Assembly (NCBI RefSeq): GCF_004214795.1
Contig: NZ_CP035928.1
Location: 248,001-312,000 of the forward strand
Length of the DNA stretch: 64,000 nt
Direction: 5' to 3'
Origin: Malaciobacter pacificus
GTDB lineage: Bacteria; Campylobacterota; Campylobacteria; Campylobacterales; Arcobacteraceae
Positions within the stretch are counted from its first letter, which is position 1. Every line of letters begins with the position of its first letter. Below, piece by piece: positions 26,399 to 35,131 of this stretch. A program made the position numbers and the translations under genes. The notes under the pieces are model-generated. The model was not told where the DNA came from and made no database searches. It worked only from the letters and a program-made list of their open reading frames with translations.

Positions 26399-28748
26399 AA
26401 AAAAACTGCTAGTATTTCCCACTCATAGGTCCATAAGGACCTATCTTTCAAAAGAAAAAGAAAATAATAAATTACTTCCATTTTGTATTACAATTGACGA
26501 GTTTTTAAAAAAGTCAATTACTCTAAGTGGAAAAAAATATTGTGAAGAAGAGCAAAGAGTTCTATTTTTAAATGAAGCAATAAAAAATACTAATATTTCT
26601 AAACTTGGAATATCAAGTGAATTTTCAAATTTTTTAAAACAAAGTGATTATATATATAGATTTCTTTTAGAAATCTCTAGTGAGAAAATTGATATTGAAA
26701 AGATAAAATCAGTTGATACTTATGAATTCTATATTGAGCATTTAAGTATATTAGAAAAAATTAAACACAATTATGAAGAAATCTTAGGAAAAGAGAATTT
26801 TGTTGATAGAATTAATTTATCTAAATTTTATAAAATTAACAAAAGATTTATTAATAAATTTGATTGTATTGAATTATATTTTGAAGGATATTTTACAAAA
26901 ATAGAGTTTGATATAATTGAAAAAATTTCATCACAAAAAGAACTTTCAATAAACTTTTACTCAAATGATTACAATAAAAAATCAATTTCAATTTTTAATG
27001 ATATCTTTGATTATGAGTTTAAAAGCAATTATGAATATAAAATAAATCTTACAAAAAAAGAGATAATTAATGAAATAGAAACAAAAAAAGTTGTAGATAA
27101 TTTTTCAATAAAAGGATTTAGTTCAAGATTAAATCAAATTGCATTCATAAAAAACTCAATAGTTGATGCTGTAAATAGTGGAATTAATCCATCAAACATT
27201 GCAGTAGTTTTACCTGATGAAAATTTTGCCCAAACTATACAATTATTTGATAATGAGAAGTACTTTAACTACGCAATGGGTAAGTCTATTAAAAATCATA
27301 AATTATATCAAATATCACACGCCATTCACTCTTATATTAGTGATGATGAAGTTAAGCATGTAAAAAATTTAGAATATTTAGGTATAAAAAAAGAGATTAT
27401 TGATGAGACTATTAAAAAGGTTTGGAAACATAATTGTTCAAAAGATTTACTTGAAATTATCACAACATATATAAAAAATTTTGAAAACAATGATGAAGTT
27501 TTAGAAAAATTTAATGAATTACTTTATAAGTTAAATATACTAATTTTTAGTACAACAAACAAGATTTTAGTAAAAGATGTATTTAAAGTATTACTACAAA
27601 AGATATCATCAATAACTTTAGATGATGTAAATTCAGGGAAAATCACAGTTTTAGGATTATTAGAGACAAGAGCAGTAGCTTTTGATTGTGTTATTATTTG
27701 TGATTTTAATGAAGACTATATTCCTAAAAAATCAGTAAAAGATAAATTTTTATCTACAAATATTAAGCAAAATGTTGGATTACCTACAAGTAGTGATAGA
27801 GAATCATTACAAAAATATTACTACAAAAGGTTATGTGATTCTACAAAAAGAATTTATATCTCTTATGTGAAAAATGACACAAGTCAAATATCAAGATTTG
27901 CAAATGAATTGTTTGATGATAAAATTAATTCAAAAAATGAAGATAATAGCTATAAACACATTTTATATAATAATCATTCAATATCATATTTAAATGAAGA
28001 GATTATAGATAAAATAGATTTAAGCAAATTTACTTGGTCTGCAACTTCATTTAAAACATATTTAGAGTGTAAAAGAAAATTTTATTTAAATTATATTTTA
28101 AAAATAAAAGAACACGATATATCTTTAAAACCTAAAAGTTATGAATTAGGTAATATCATTCACAATATTTTAGAAGAGTATTATAATCAAGATTTTAGAG
28201 ATTTTTCTATAATTGAAGAACTGTTTAATAAATATAAAACATCAAATGCTTTTTTAACTTTAGATTTAGAAATATGGAAAAAGAAACTATACAAATTTTA
28301 TGAATTAGATAATAAAAGACTAGAAACTAGAAAAATTGTTGGTTTAGAAAAGCAGTTCAATTCTACTTTTGATGGAATAAAAATAAAAGGCACAATAGAT
28401 AGAATTGATAAATATGAAGATAGATATGAAGTTTTAGATTATAAAACTTCTAGTTCTTTAAAGGTTGATTCTATAAAAACATCTGAAAATAGTAAAGATT
28501 TTCAATTGGAATTTTATTATATAGCGATGAATGATATCTATAAAACTGATAAAATAGATTGTTTTTATTATGATCTTTCAACAAATAGTTTGAAACAAGA
28601 AGTTGCCCTTGATAGAAAACTAGAATTATTAAGTCAAAAATTTGATGAAATTAAAGAGATATCTAAAAAAGAGATTAGTTTCACGAAATGTGAAGAAAAA
28701 TCTACTTGCCAATACTGTCAATATAAAATAATATGTGATAGAGAATAG
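26388..28748 (+). CDS. addB: PD-(D/E)XK nuclease family protein, AddB-like
   Basis: This 786-residue protein has a degenerate helicase-like N-terminal region without a Walker A loop, and a RecB-type nuclease domain at the C-terminus. The domain has a Cys in TYLECKRKFYLNYIL, the helix GNIIHNILEEYY, the catalytic Asp and Lys in EVLDYKTS, and CX2CX5C in CQYCQYKIIC, giving the four Cys of the AddB iron-sulfur cluster. With AddA it forms a RecBCD-like double-strand-break resection enzyme. AddA normally follows in Campylobacter, but the next gene here is a porin. Confidence 0.85.
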   Translation: MQFKKKLLVFPTHRSIRTYLSKEKENNKLLPFCITIDEFLKKSITLSGKKYCEEEQRVLFLNEAIKNTNISKLGISSEFSNFLKQSDYIYRFLLEISSEKIDIEKIKSVDTYEFYIEHLSILEKIKHNYEEILGKENFVDRINLSKFYKINKRFINKFDCIELYFEGYFTKIEFDIIEKISSQKELSINFYSNDYNKKSISIFNDIFDYEFKSNYEYKINLTKKEIINEIETKKVVDNFSIKGFSSRLNQIAFIKNSIVDAVNSGINPSNIAVVLPDENFAQTIQLFDNEKYFNYAMGKSIKNHKLYQISHAIHSYISDDEVKHVKNLEYLGIKKEIIDETIKKVWKHNCSKDLLEIITTYIKNFENNDEVLEKFNELLYKLNILIFSTTNKILVKDVFKVLLQKISSITLDDVNSGKITVLGLLETRAVAFDCVIICDFNEDYIPKKSVKDKFLSTNIKQNVGLPTSSDRESLQKYYYKRLCDSTKRIYISYVKNDTSQISRFANELFDDKINSKNEDNSYKHILYNNHSISYLNEEIIDKIDLSKFTWSATSFKTYLECKRKFYLNYILKIKEHDISLKPKSYELGNIIHNILEEYYNQDFRDFSIIEELFNKYKTSNAFLTLDLEIWKKKLYKFYELDNKRLETRKIVGLEKQFNSTFDGIKIKGTIDRIDKYEDRYEVLDYKTSSSLKVDSIKTSENSKDFQLEFYYIAMNDIYKTDKIDCFYYDLSTNSLKQEVALDRKLELLSQKFDEIKEISKKEISFTKCEEKSTCQYCQYKIICDRE

Positions 28749-28956
28749 CGCATATGATATTGATATTAACTATTAATTAAGATTAAAATCTATATAATTT
28801 CAATTGATTTAAATAATTGTATATAAAATATACATAAATAATCAATTATATATAAATTAATTGTATATAATTATTTTGTTCTTCTAAGATTTCGAAATAT
28901 ATTGCGCGAAGTATATTAAGAAATTTAAAAATAAAATTAGTAATTAAGGAATTAAA
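28749..28956. other. AT-rich spacer before a porin gene, with dyads and ATTTCGAAAT
   Basis: The 208-bp spacer carries nested inverted repeats (TGTATATAAAATATACA at 28818-28834, and AATTGTATATA at 28815 and again at 28860) and the perfect palindrome ATTTCGAAAT at 28889-28898. The same 10-mer is found before the porin at 33387-34580. No gene or terminator with a T-tail is visible. It probably contains the porin promoter and operator. Confidence 0.5.
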
Positions 28957-30015
28957 ATGAAAAAAATTAGCTTAGTAGCTTGTGGTTTATTATTATCATC
29001 TTCAATGGCATTTGGTGCTAACTCAATTGATGAAGCATTTAAATCAGGAACTGTGTCTGGAACATTAACTGCATACGGACTAGTTCATGATGGAAAAGGT
29101 GGTGAAGCTGATTCTGATGGTGGTTATACAAATGCTGCATTAGCTTATGAAACTGGTTCATACATGGGACTAAGTGCTAAAATGGGATTCATTGGTGGTC
29201 ATGCTTTTGCTGATGGCGAATTAGAAAATGATGCTTTAATGACTGAAGCTTATATTAAATATGCAACTGATGGATTTGCATTATCTGTTGGTAGACAAGC
29301 AATTGATTTAGAGTGGTTAGGTGATTATAATGAGTCTGTAGTTGCAGCAATTACAGCTATTCCTGATACTATATTAGTATTAGGTTATGTTAATCAACAA
29401 GCAGCAGCTGATGAAGATGAAATTGGTAACTTTGATGAAATTACTGAAGATGGTGCATACGTTGTTGACGTTAAATATAGTGGAATTGAGGGTGTTGAAT
29501 TAAATCCTTATTTCTATTCTGCACCAGATGTTGCTGAGTTTTATGGTTTAAAAGCTTCATATTCAAATGATATGTTTGGCATTGTAGGACAATATGCAGC
29601 TTCAAGTGAAGATGTAGGTGAAGATGGTTCAATTGCACATATTGAATTAAGTACAACAGTTGCTGGTGTTGCATTAGCTGCAGGGTACTCTGAAACTGAT
29701 AAAGATGCAGGAATGGGATCAATTACAGCTTATGGTGATAACTTAACTCCATTTGATAATGGTGACCAACAATATATGACTGATTCTGAAACTTACTATG
29801 GTTCAATTGGTTATGCAATTGGTTCAGCTGATGTAGGTGTATTATTTGGTGAATCTGATACAGCTGCTGGTGATTACGCTGAGTTAAATGTATATGGTTC
29901 ATATGGATTAACTGATTCATTATCTTTAGGATTATTATTTGTTGATTATGACAAAGATGGTTCATCTGATGAAGATTATAAAGAGTACTCAGCTACTTTA
30001 TCTTACTCATTCTAA
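28957..30015 (+). CDS. Porin-like outer-membrane beta-barrel protein
   Basis: A 352-residue protein with a signal peptide (about 1-20, SSSMAFG before Ala21) and a body of alternating polar and hydrophobic strands rich in Gly, Asp and Tyr. It ends in SATLSYSF, with the C-terminal Phe needed for barrel assembly. It resembles the porins of Arcobacter-group bacteria. GTLTAYGLV near residue 35 would be the first strand, as in OprD-like and major outer-membrane proteins of the phylum. Substrate unknown. Transcribed alone with a strong terminator at 30023-30055. Confidence 0.8.
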   Translation: MKKISLVACGLLLSSSMAFGANSIDEAFKSGTVSGTLTAYGLVHDGKGGEADSDGGYTNAALAYETGSYMGLSAKMGFIGGHAFADGELENDALMTEAYIKYATDGFALSVGRQAIDLEWLGDYNESVVAAITAIPDTILVLGYVNQQAAADEDEIGNFDEITEDGAYVVDVKYSGIEGVELNPYFYSAPDVAEFYGLKASYSNDMFGIVGQYAASSEDVGEDGSIAHIELSTTVAGVALAAGYSETDKDAGMGSITAYGDNLTPFDNGDQQYMTDSETYYGSIGYAIGSADVGVLFGESDTAAGDYAELNVYGSYGLTDSLSLGLLFVDYDKDGSSDEDYKEYSATLSYSF

Positions 30016-30022
30016 TACCTTA

Positions 30023-30055
30023 AAATAATTTAGGAGTTTTTCTCCTAAATTATTT
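30023..30055. terminator. Convergent terminator between porin and prfB
   Basis: AAATAATTTAGGAG (30023-30036) pairs perfectly with CTCCTAAATTATTT (30042-30055) around TTTTT. The right arm covers the prfB stop codon, so the stem can serve both genes. Confidence 0.75.
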
Positions 30056-31147
30056 AGTCGATGTTGCTATTAAAACATCCTCTATTACTTTTGTAATATC
30101 CCCATCTAAAATTGCTTCTACATTTGAATACCCAATATTACTTCTTGTATCTTTGATTTGTTGATAAGGTTGTAAAACATAAGATCTAATTTGATGCCCC
30201 CATCCAATTTCACTTTTTTCAACACCATCTTTATCTGCTTGTTGTTTTTCAAGTTCTAGTTCATATAGTCTTGATTTAAGCATTTTCATTGCACTTGCTT
30301 TATTTTTGTGTTGAGATCTATCATTTTGACACTGTACTACAATACCTGTTTCAATATGTGTTATTCTAATAGCACTTTCAGTTTTATTAACATGTTGCCC
30401 ACCAGCTCCACTTGCTCTATATGTATCGATTCTAATATCTTTATCTTCAATTTCAATATCAATATTATCATCAATCTCAGGACTTACCATAACTGAAGCA
30501 AACGATGTATGTCTTTTTGCATTTGAATCAAAAGGAGAGATTCTAACAAGTCTGTGAATACCATTTTCTGCTTTCATATAACCATAAGCATTTTCACCTT
30601 TGATGATAAATGAAACATCTTTTATACCAGCCTCATCACCAGCTTGATAATCAAGTAGTTCAACTTTGAAATCACGTCTTTCAGCCCATCTTAGGTACAT
30701 CCTATAAAGCATACTAGCCCAATCTTGCGATTCAGTACCTCCAGCACCTGGATGAATAGAAACAATTGCATTTGAACTATCATCTGGATTACTTAACATT
30801 ACAGAGATTTCTGTAGATTTTATTAGTTCTCCTAATTCATTTGCTTCTTCATAAAGTAATTCAAATGTATCTTCATCTTTTTCAATAGTAGCTAATTCAT
30901 ATAAATCATTAGTTCCACTTAAAGCTTCGTTTGCTTTATTAAACTTTGAAAGTTTTGATAATATTCTATTCTTTTCAATACCTATTTTAGTGGCATTTTC
31001 AACATCATTCCAAAAGTTTTGATCAGCTTCTAAAGTTTCAATCTCTTTTAGTCTTCTATTTAGCTCATCAGGTTTTAAAATACCTTCGATATTTTTTAGT
31101 TTAGTATTTAATAGTTTGATTAATTCACTATATTCGTATGCATCCAT
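30050..31147 (-). CDS. prfB: Peptide chain release factor 2
   Basis: RF2 ends translation at UGA and UAA. The 365-residue protein has the RF2-specific stop-recognition tripeptide SPF at 204-206 and the catalytic GGQ at 249-251 in [11 protein letters not shown]. The frame is continuous from the ATG, so the programmed +1 frameshift known from many bacterial prfB genes is absent. It is monocistronic between two porin genes. Confidence 0.96.
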   Translation of the reverse strand: MDAYEYSELIKLLNTKLKNIEGILKPDELNRRLKEIETLEADQNFWNDVENATKIGIEKNRILSKLSKFNKANEALSGTNDLYELATIEKDEDTFELLYEEANELGELIKSTEISVMLSNPDDSSNAIVSIHPGAGGTESQDWASMLYRMYLRWAERRDFKVELLDYQAGDEAGIKDVSFIIKGENAYGYMKAENGIHRLVRISPFDSNAKRHTSFASVMVSPEIDDNIDIEIEDKDIRIDTYRASGAGGQHVNKTESAIRITHIETGIVVQCQNDRSQHKNKASAMKMLKSRLYELELEKQQADKDGVEKSEIGWGHQIRSYVLQPYQQIKDTRSNIGYSNVEAILDGDITKVIEDVLIATSTK

Positions 31148-31220
31148 GTAAGTACAATCCTTTTAAAAAAGTAATTATACTTTAAATATGTATAAGAAGT
31201 GGTTAGATTAAGATAATCAT

Positions 31221-31250
31221 AAAAAAAGGCCTAAAGAAAAACTTTAGGCC
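31221..31250 (-). terminator. Terminator of the porin gene at 31290-32438
   Basis: GGCCTAAAG (31228-31236) and CTTTAGGCC (31242-31250) form a perfect stem; on the minus strand it is followed by a T7 tail (31221-31227). Confidence 0.85.
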
Positions 31251-31289
31251 CTCAAAAAAAAGTGTAGGAAAGTATGATGCTCTAAGAAA

Positions 31290-32438
31290 TTAGAATTTGT
31301 AAGATAAGTTAACTCTTGTTTCAGAATCTTTAGTCTCATCTTTACCAAACATAGAGTGACTAACTTTTACAGATGCATTTTTAGTAAATTTGTATGATGC
31401 ATTAATTTCTGATTCATCATACTCTTTATTTGCAGCTTTAGCATCGTAGTTTGCGTATGCAGCACCTAATTTTAAATCAGCAATTTTATATGCAGCTTTA
31501 ATCATATATGCATCAGTATCAGCTAAATATCCTTTTTTACCAGAACCAGCAGTTAACTTAGTATAAGTACTGTATGAACCTTCGCCTAAACCATACTCTA
31601 AGTTTGTTTCATCATCAGTAGTTGTATATGCAGCAGTTAAAGAAAGATCAGCTAATTTTGCATCAACTTTTAAACCTAACATTTGACCATCTAAATTTGT
31701 TGTTTCATTTTCAGAAGTTAAGTATTCTCCAGAAACTTTTACAGCACCTAATTTATACGCAGCTTCTAAGAACATTAAGTTAATATCTTTATCATCTTGA
31801 ACAGATGCGTATTGAGCTGTTAAATCTAAGTTTTCAATTGATTTATTATTAACTAAGATTGTGTATGCACCATCTTTAGATACTTGATCAAATTCACCTG
31901 GGTTACCATTTCTATCTGTTCTTGTAGACATTTTATCAACATAACCTAACACGATAGTAGTTTGTGGTAAATCTGTATTAACAAATGTAATTGCTTCAAA
32001 AGAGTCTTTAATTAATCTTGAACTAGAGTTCCCTAATAATGGAGTTTTTAAGTGTTGTCTACCAACTTTGATTGATGAATTATCCATTGTATATGCTAAG
32101 TAAGCTTCACCTAAAACAGAACCAGATGCATCTTCATCTTTAATTGTAATATTACTTTCATCATCTTTGTTGATTACGTGTGATGTATAAAATGTTGCTC
32201 CAGCAGTTAATCCATAGAATGAACCTGTTTTAATTCCTAAGCTACCACCAAATACGCTGATATTACTATCTTTTTTACCAGCTGCTGCTTCATAATCTTC
32301 TGCAAAGTATTGAGCTCTAATTTCTCCTTTTACTTTTGAATCAGCGAATGCTTGCGCTAAAGATTCAGCTGATGCTGTAGTTGTTAATCCAGCAACTGCT
32401 AATGAAGCTACTAAACTTAATTTTGCGATTTTTTTCAT
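31290..32438 (-). CDS. Porin-like outer-membrane protein (Opr type)
   Basis: A 382-residue protein with a signal peptide (MKKIAKLSLVASLAVAG, cleavage after TTASA at about 24), a first segment VKGEIRAQYF, many amphipathic strands, and the C-terminal strand ETRVNLSYKF. The pattern matches the Opr-type porins of Campylobacterota, which allow diffusion of small anions, sugars or amino acids. Its signal peptide is nearly identical to that of the porin at 33387-34580, suggesting duplication, though the mature parts have diverged. Confidence 0.82.
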   Translation of the reverse strand: MKKIAKLSLVASLAVAGLTTTASAESLAQAFADSKVKGEIRAQYFAEDYEAAAGKKDSNISVFGGSLGIKTGSFYGLTAGATFYTSHVINKDDESNITIKDEDASGSVLGEAYLAYTMDNSSIKVGRQHLKTPLLGNSSSRLIKDSFEAITFVNTDLPQTTIVLGYVDKMSTRTDRNGNPGEFDQVSKDGAYTILVNNKSIENLDLTAQYASVQDDKDINLMFLEAAYKLGAVKVSGEYLTSENETTNLDGQMLGLKVDAKLADLSLTAAYTTTDDETNLEYGLGEGSYSTYTKLTAGSGKKGYLADTDAYMIKAAYKIADLKLGAAYANYDAKAANKEYDESEINASYKFTKNASVKVSHSMFGKDETKDSETRVNLSYKF

Positions 32439-32659
32439 TTTAATGTTCTCCTAAAAATTTTATATCAAATATGATGTAGAATTTTAATGAGTTAAAGTTA
32501 CTAATTGATTACAATGATTATAGAAGATACAAAAAAAGGGAAAGTAAAAAATTACTTTCCCTTAAGATTTCGAATTTTTAAGACACCAAACTTTGATGTA
32601 GTGAAATTATAGATAGATTTTATTACAGCTAAGTTACAAATAAATCAAAGAAATTTGAT
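32439..32659. other. Spacer between porin and cytochrome genes
   Basis: This 221-bp spacer holds the minus-strand terminator of the cytochrome gene (32531-32563), the related motif ATTTCGAATT (32567-32576), and the porin promoter/leader, with an AGGAG ribosome binding site just before the ATG at 32438. Nothing coding is visible. Confidence 0.5.
32531..32563 (-). terminator. Terminator of the cytochrome c gene
   Basis: AAGGGAAAGTAA (32536-32547) and TTACTTTCCCTT (32552-32563) form a perfect stem, with a T-tail on the minus strand at 32531-32537. Confidence 0.85.
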
Positions 32660-33277
32660 TTATTTTAAAGATTGTAGATAGTTAAAGATATTTATTGTAT
32701 CTTCTTCTGTTGTTGTAGTTGCATAGGCTCTCATTTGATATGGATTACCTTTACTATAAGTACCTCTTTTATATCCATCCATCAATTCAAGAATGTCTTC
32801 TTCAGATAATGTATTAATTGCTACTGAAAGTCCAGGTTCTAATTCTCCTTTTTTCCCATGACAACTTTGACATTTATTTTCATAAAGTTCTTGACCTCTT
32901 TGAGCTTTCATGATCTTTTCTTCTATCTCTTTTTCTTTTTTCTCTTGAGCTTGTTTTGCTTCAAGTTTAGCTAAAACTCTTTTTTCTAACTCTTCTTGAG
33001 ATATATTAGTGTTTGTATTTACAAATGCTGTAGAAGTTGTTCCTTTTTTAAGAATATAGATATAGTTGTTATTATTTATTTTTATATCATCAACTCTCCA
33101 ACCACTATTTTTCATATCTGTTAATGAGTATTGAGAATTACATTCACCACCATCTAGTGCTACTTTTTCTAAAGTCATAAGATTTGTGTGATTCTCTTTA
33201 AAACACATTGTTGTTTGTGCAAAAGTAAGAGTTGATAAAGCTAAAGTTGAGAGTGATATTTTTAATAGGCTATTCAT
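32660..33277 (-). CDS. Periplasmic c-type cytochrome with an N-terminal extension
   Basis: This 205-residue protein has a signal peptide (1-20, ending TFA), a domain of about 70 residues with two Cys (25 and 46) and no known family, a charged coiled-coil stretch (about 93-127) and a C-terminal cytochrome c domain with one heme motif CQSCH at 136-140. A Met ligand may be in NPYQMRAYA. Electron carrier of unknown partner in the periplasm; the N-terminal part may dock to it. It lies alone between two porin genes. Confidence 0.82.
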   Translation of the reverse strand: MNSLLKISLSTLALSTLTFAQTTMCFKENHTNLMTLEKVALDGGECNSQYSLTDMKNSGWRVDDIKINNNNYIYILKKGTTSTAFVNTNTNISQEELEKRVLAKLEAKQAQEKKEKEIEEKIMKAQRGQELYENKCQSCHGKKGELEPGLSVAINTLSEEDILELMDGYKRGTYSKGNPYQMRAYATTTTEEDTINIFNYLQSLK

Positions 33278-33330
33278 TTGTATCCTTTTATTTGATAGAA
33301 GATTTTATCATAAAAAAACTAAAATGAAAT

Positions 33331-33364
33331 AAAAAAAGGTAAAGAGTTAAAACTCTTTACCTTT
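33331..33364 (-). terminator. Terminator of the porin gene at 33387-34580
   Basis: AAAGGTAAAGAGTT and AACTCTTTACCTTT pair perfectly, with a T7 tail on the minus strand (33331-33337). Confidence 0.85.
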
Positions 33365-33386
33365 GAAGAATTTAAAAGTTCAAATA

Positions 33387-34580
33387 CTAGAACATGTAAG
33401 TGAAATGTAATCTTCCTCTTTGAGCTTCAGTATCAGCAGCACCAGCATTTTCTTGGTTAACTACACCATATCTAGCATATGCATAGAAATTTTTAGATGG
33501 TTTCCAAGTTAATTGACCATAAGTTTCATCAGAATCTAAGTCTGTTGTATCATTATTCATCATATTATGATTGATTGCAGCAGAGATTGAAGAAGTAATT
33601 GCATAAGAAGCATTTAATTTAATCATATCACCTTCTACATCTAAAGTATTAAGATTTAAAGCCCAACCTTGGTTTACAGCCTCAGCATCATCATCAAATG
33701 CAACTAAACCACCGTCTTTACCTGTTGCAGTATATGAAACATTAGCTCCAAATGCACCAGCTTTTAATTTAGTACCTACATAGTATAACGCTTGCTCTTC
33801 ACCTGAATCTAATTCTAATGAAGTATATCTAGCATATGGAGATAATGAAACTCCACCTAAATCTAAAGATGTTTTAGCACCAAATGTGTAAGATTCAGCA
33901 AAATCTTTTAAATCAATAAAGTTAGCATCTAATGCAACTCCACCAAGTTTAGTCATAACGGCAACAACTGCTAAATCTTCAGCTCCAGTTGCTACATCTA
34001 CACCTTCACCAGATAATTTAGTTTGGTTCATAAATCCACCAACTAATGTAACAGGACCAACGTTAGCTACAGCAGTAATACCAGTACCCTCTTGAGTTTG
34101 ACCAATATCATCATAAGTATCAGTTTGTGGAGTATTAATAGTTTGTTGACCAACATTGATTGTTAAGTTATTAATACCTGTATATGTGAAGTAACTGTAT
34201 ACTGTGTAGAAGTTACCACCCATGTAGTCAACACCTTCTGATGTAGTATCTGAAGTTCCAGTTACTGCTCCAACATAAGTATATGATAAATCATCATTGA
34301 TTTTAGAAATTAAACCAACAGCAATTTTGTGTTTATTGTTTGTTGTATTGTTGTAGTCGTCTTCATTACCATCAGCTACAACAGTACCATCTTCTAATGT
34401 TTTACCTTTTGTATCTGTAAAGTTTGTGTTATCAATAGATCTATCATCATATCTATAAGTTGCATAACCTAAGATAGATGTATTTTTAATTGCATCCTCT
34501 AATGCACCTGCAGATGCAGTTGTAGAAAATCCAGCTACAGCTACTGCAGCTACTAAACTCATTTTTGCGATTTTTTTCAT
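33387..34580 (-). CDS. Porin-like major outer-membrane protein
   Basis: The 397-residue protein has a signal peptide (MKKIAKMSLVAAVAVAG, cut after TTASA at about 24) and a long series of amphipathic strands with aromatic belts, ending in RLHFTYMF. An upstream in-frame start at 34640 would add 20 charged residues and spoil the signal, so I take the ATG at 34578-34580, behind AGGAG. The barrel resembles Arcobacter-group major outer-membrane proteins. Its leader is GC-rich and full of dyads. Confidence 0.82.
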   Translation of the reverse strand: MKKIAKMSLVAAVAVAGFSTTASAGALEDAIKNTSILGYATYRYDDRSIDNTNFTDTKGKTLEDGTVVADGNEDDYNNTTNNKHKIAVGLISKINDDLSYTYVGAVTGTSDTTSEGVDYMGGNFYTVYSYFTYTGINNLTINVGQQTINTPQTDTYDDIGQTQEGTGITAVANVGPVTLVGGFMNQTKLSGEGVDVATGAEDLAVVAVMTKLGGVALDANFIDLKDFAESYTFGAKTSLDLGGVSLSPYARYTSLELDSGEEQALYYVGTKLKAGAFGANVSYTATGKDGGLVAFDDDAEAVNQGWALNLNTLDVEGDMIKLNASYAITSSISAAINHNMMNNDTTDLDSDETYGQLTWKPSKNFYAYARYGVVNQENAGAADTEAQRGRLHFTYMF

Positions 34581-34812
34581 TTGTTCTCCTAAAATTTCGA
34601 AATCTTTAATCAGTTTACCGGAGCGCGCGAACATGTTCAAAACGGAGGTTTCGAAACTCTACCGGCTTACCGTTGCGTTCATTCTACATCACTAAATTTT
34701 AAAGTTTTCTTAAAATTATGCTTTTGAGTGTTAATTAACTGTTAATTTAAGTTAGTTTTTAATTAACCGATTATTAATGCTGTGTTAATGCTATTTTAGG
34801 AGTTTTTTAGTC
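34581..34812 (-). promoter_or_regulatory. Porin promoter and GC-rich structured leader
   Basis: On the minus strand a TGTAGAAT extended -10 (34680-34687) is followed by a GC-rich leader of about 95 nt. The leader carries GTTTCGAAAC (34648-34657), GAACATGTTC (34629-34638) and ATTTCGAAAT (34594-34603), all perfect 10-bp palindromes, plus three TACCG repeats. The upstream part to 34812 is plain AT-rich spacer after folB. The leader could fold into hairpins or bind a regulator. Confidence 0.45.
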
Positions 34813-35130
34813 TTATTTGTAATTTGATAATGAAACTAAACAATCTTTTAAAATATCTGGCTTTGTTATTTTTAGTTTTAGGTTATTTATTTTATACAGT
34901 TTGTATAGTAGAGTTTCTATATGAATTATTGCATCTTCTAAAAGTTCAAATTTTTTCTTTTTTATCTCTTTTTTTATAAGAGTAGAAACTTCAGAATAAT
35001 CAATAAAATAATCAGCTGAATAATCATAATCAAAAGATAGATTTATGATTATTCTTTGTTTATTTACTCTTTCAAATGGCAATAAGCCAATAATACATTT
35101 AAATGTTAAATCTTCAATATGTACTCTCAT
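34813..35130 (-). CDS. folB: Dihydroneopterin aldolase
   Basis: FolB cleaves dihydroneopterin in folate synthesis. The 105-residue protein has the family start VHIEDLTFKCIIGLLPFER, with the Glu in ERVNKQ, the DYSEVSTLI segment, and a Lys in LKITKPDIL. It is a little shorter than most (about 120). It begins one base after the plsY stop, in an operon with it. Confidence 0.85.
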   Translation of the reverse strand: MRVHIEDLTFKCIIGLLPFERVNKQRIIINLSFDYDYSADYFIDYSEVSTLIKKEIKKKKFELLEDAIIHIETLLYKLYKINNLKLKITKPDILKDCLVSLSNYK

Positions 35131-35131
35131 A

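Noticed and set aside
28749-28956. Insertion sequence ends in the AT-rich repeats
   Set aside because: No transposase frame, no target duplication and the repeats are short and internal.
29471-29965. Open minus-strand frames across the porin, rich in His, Leu and Gln
   Set aside because: They are the antisense of repetitive porin codons; no ribosome binding site or sensible protein composition supports them.
34581-34640. Longer porin start at 34640 within the GC-rich leader
   Set aside because: It adds 20 charged residues before a normal signal peptide, and AGGAG precedes the later ATG at 34580.
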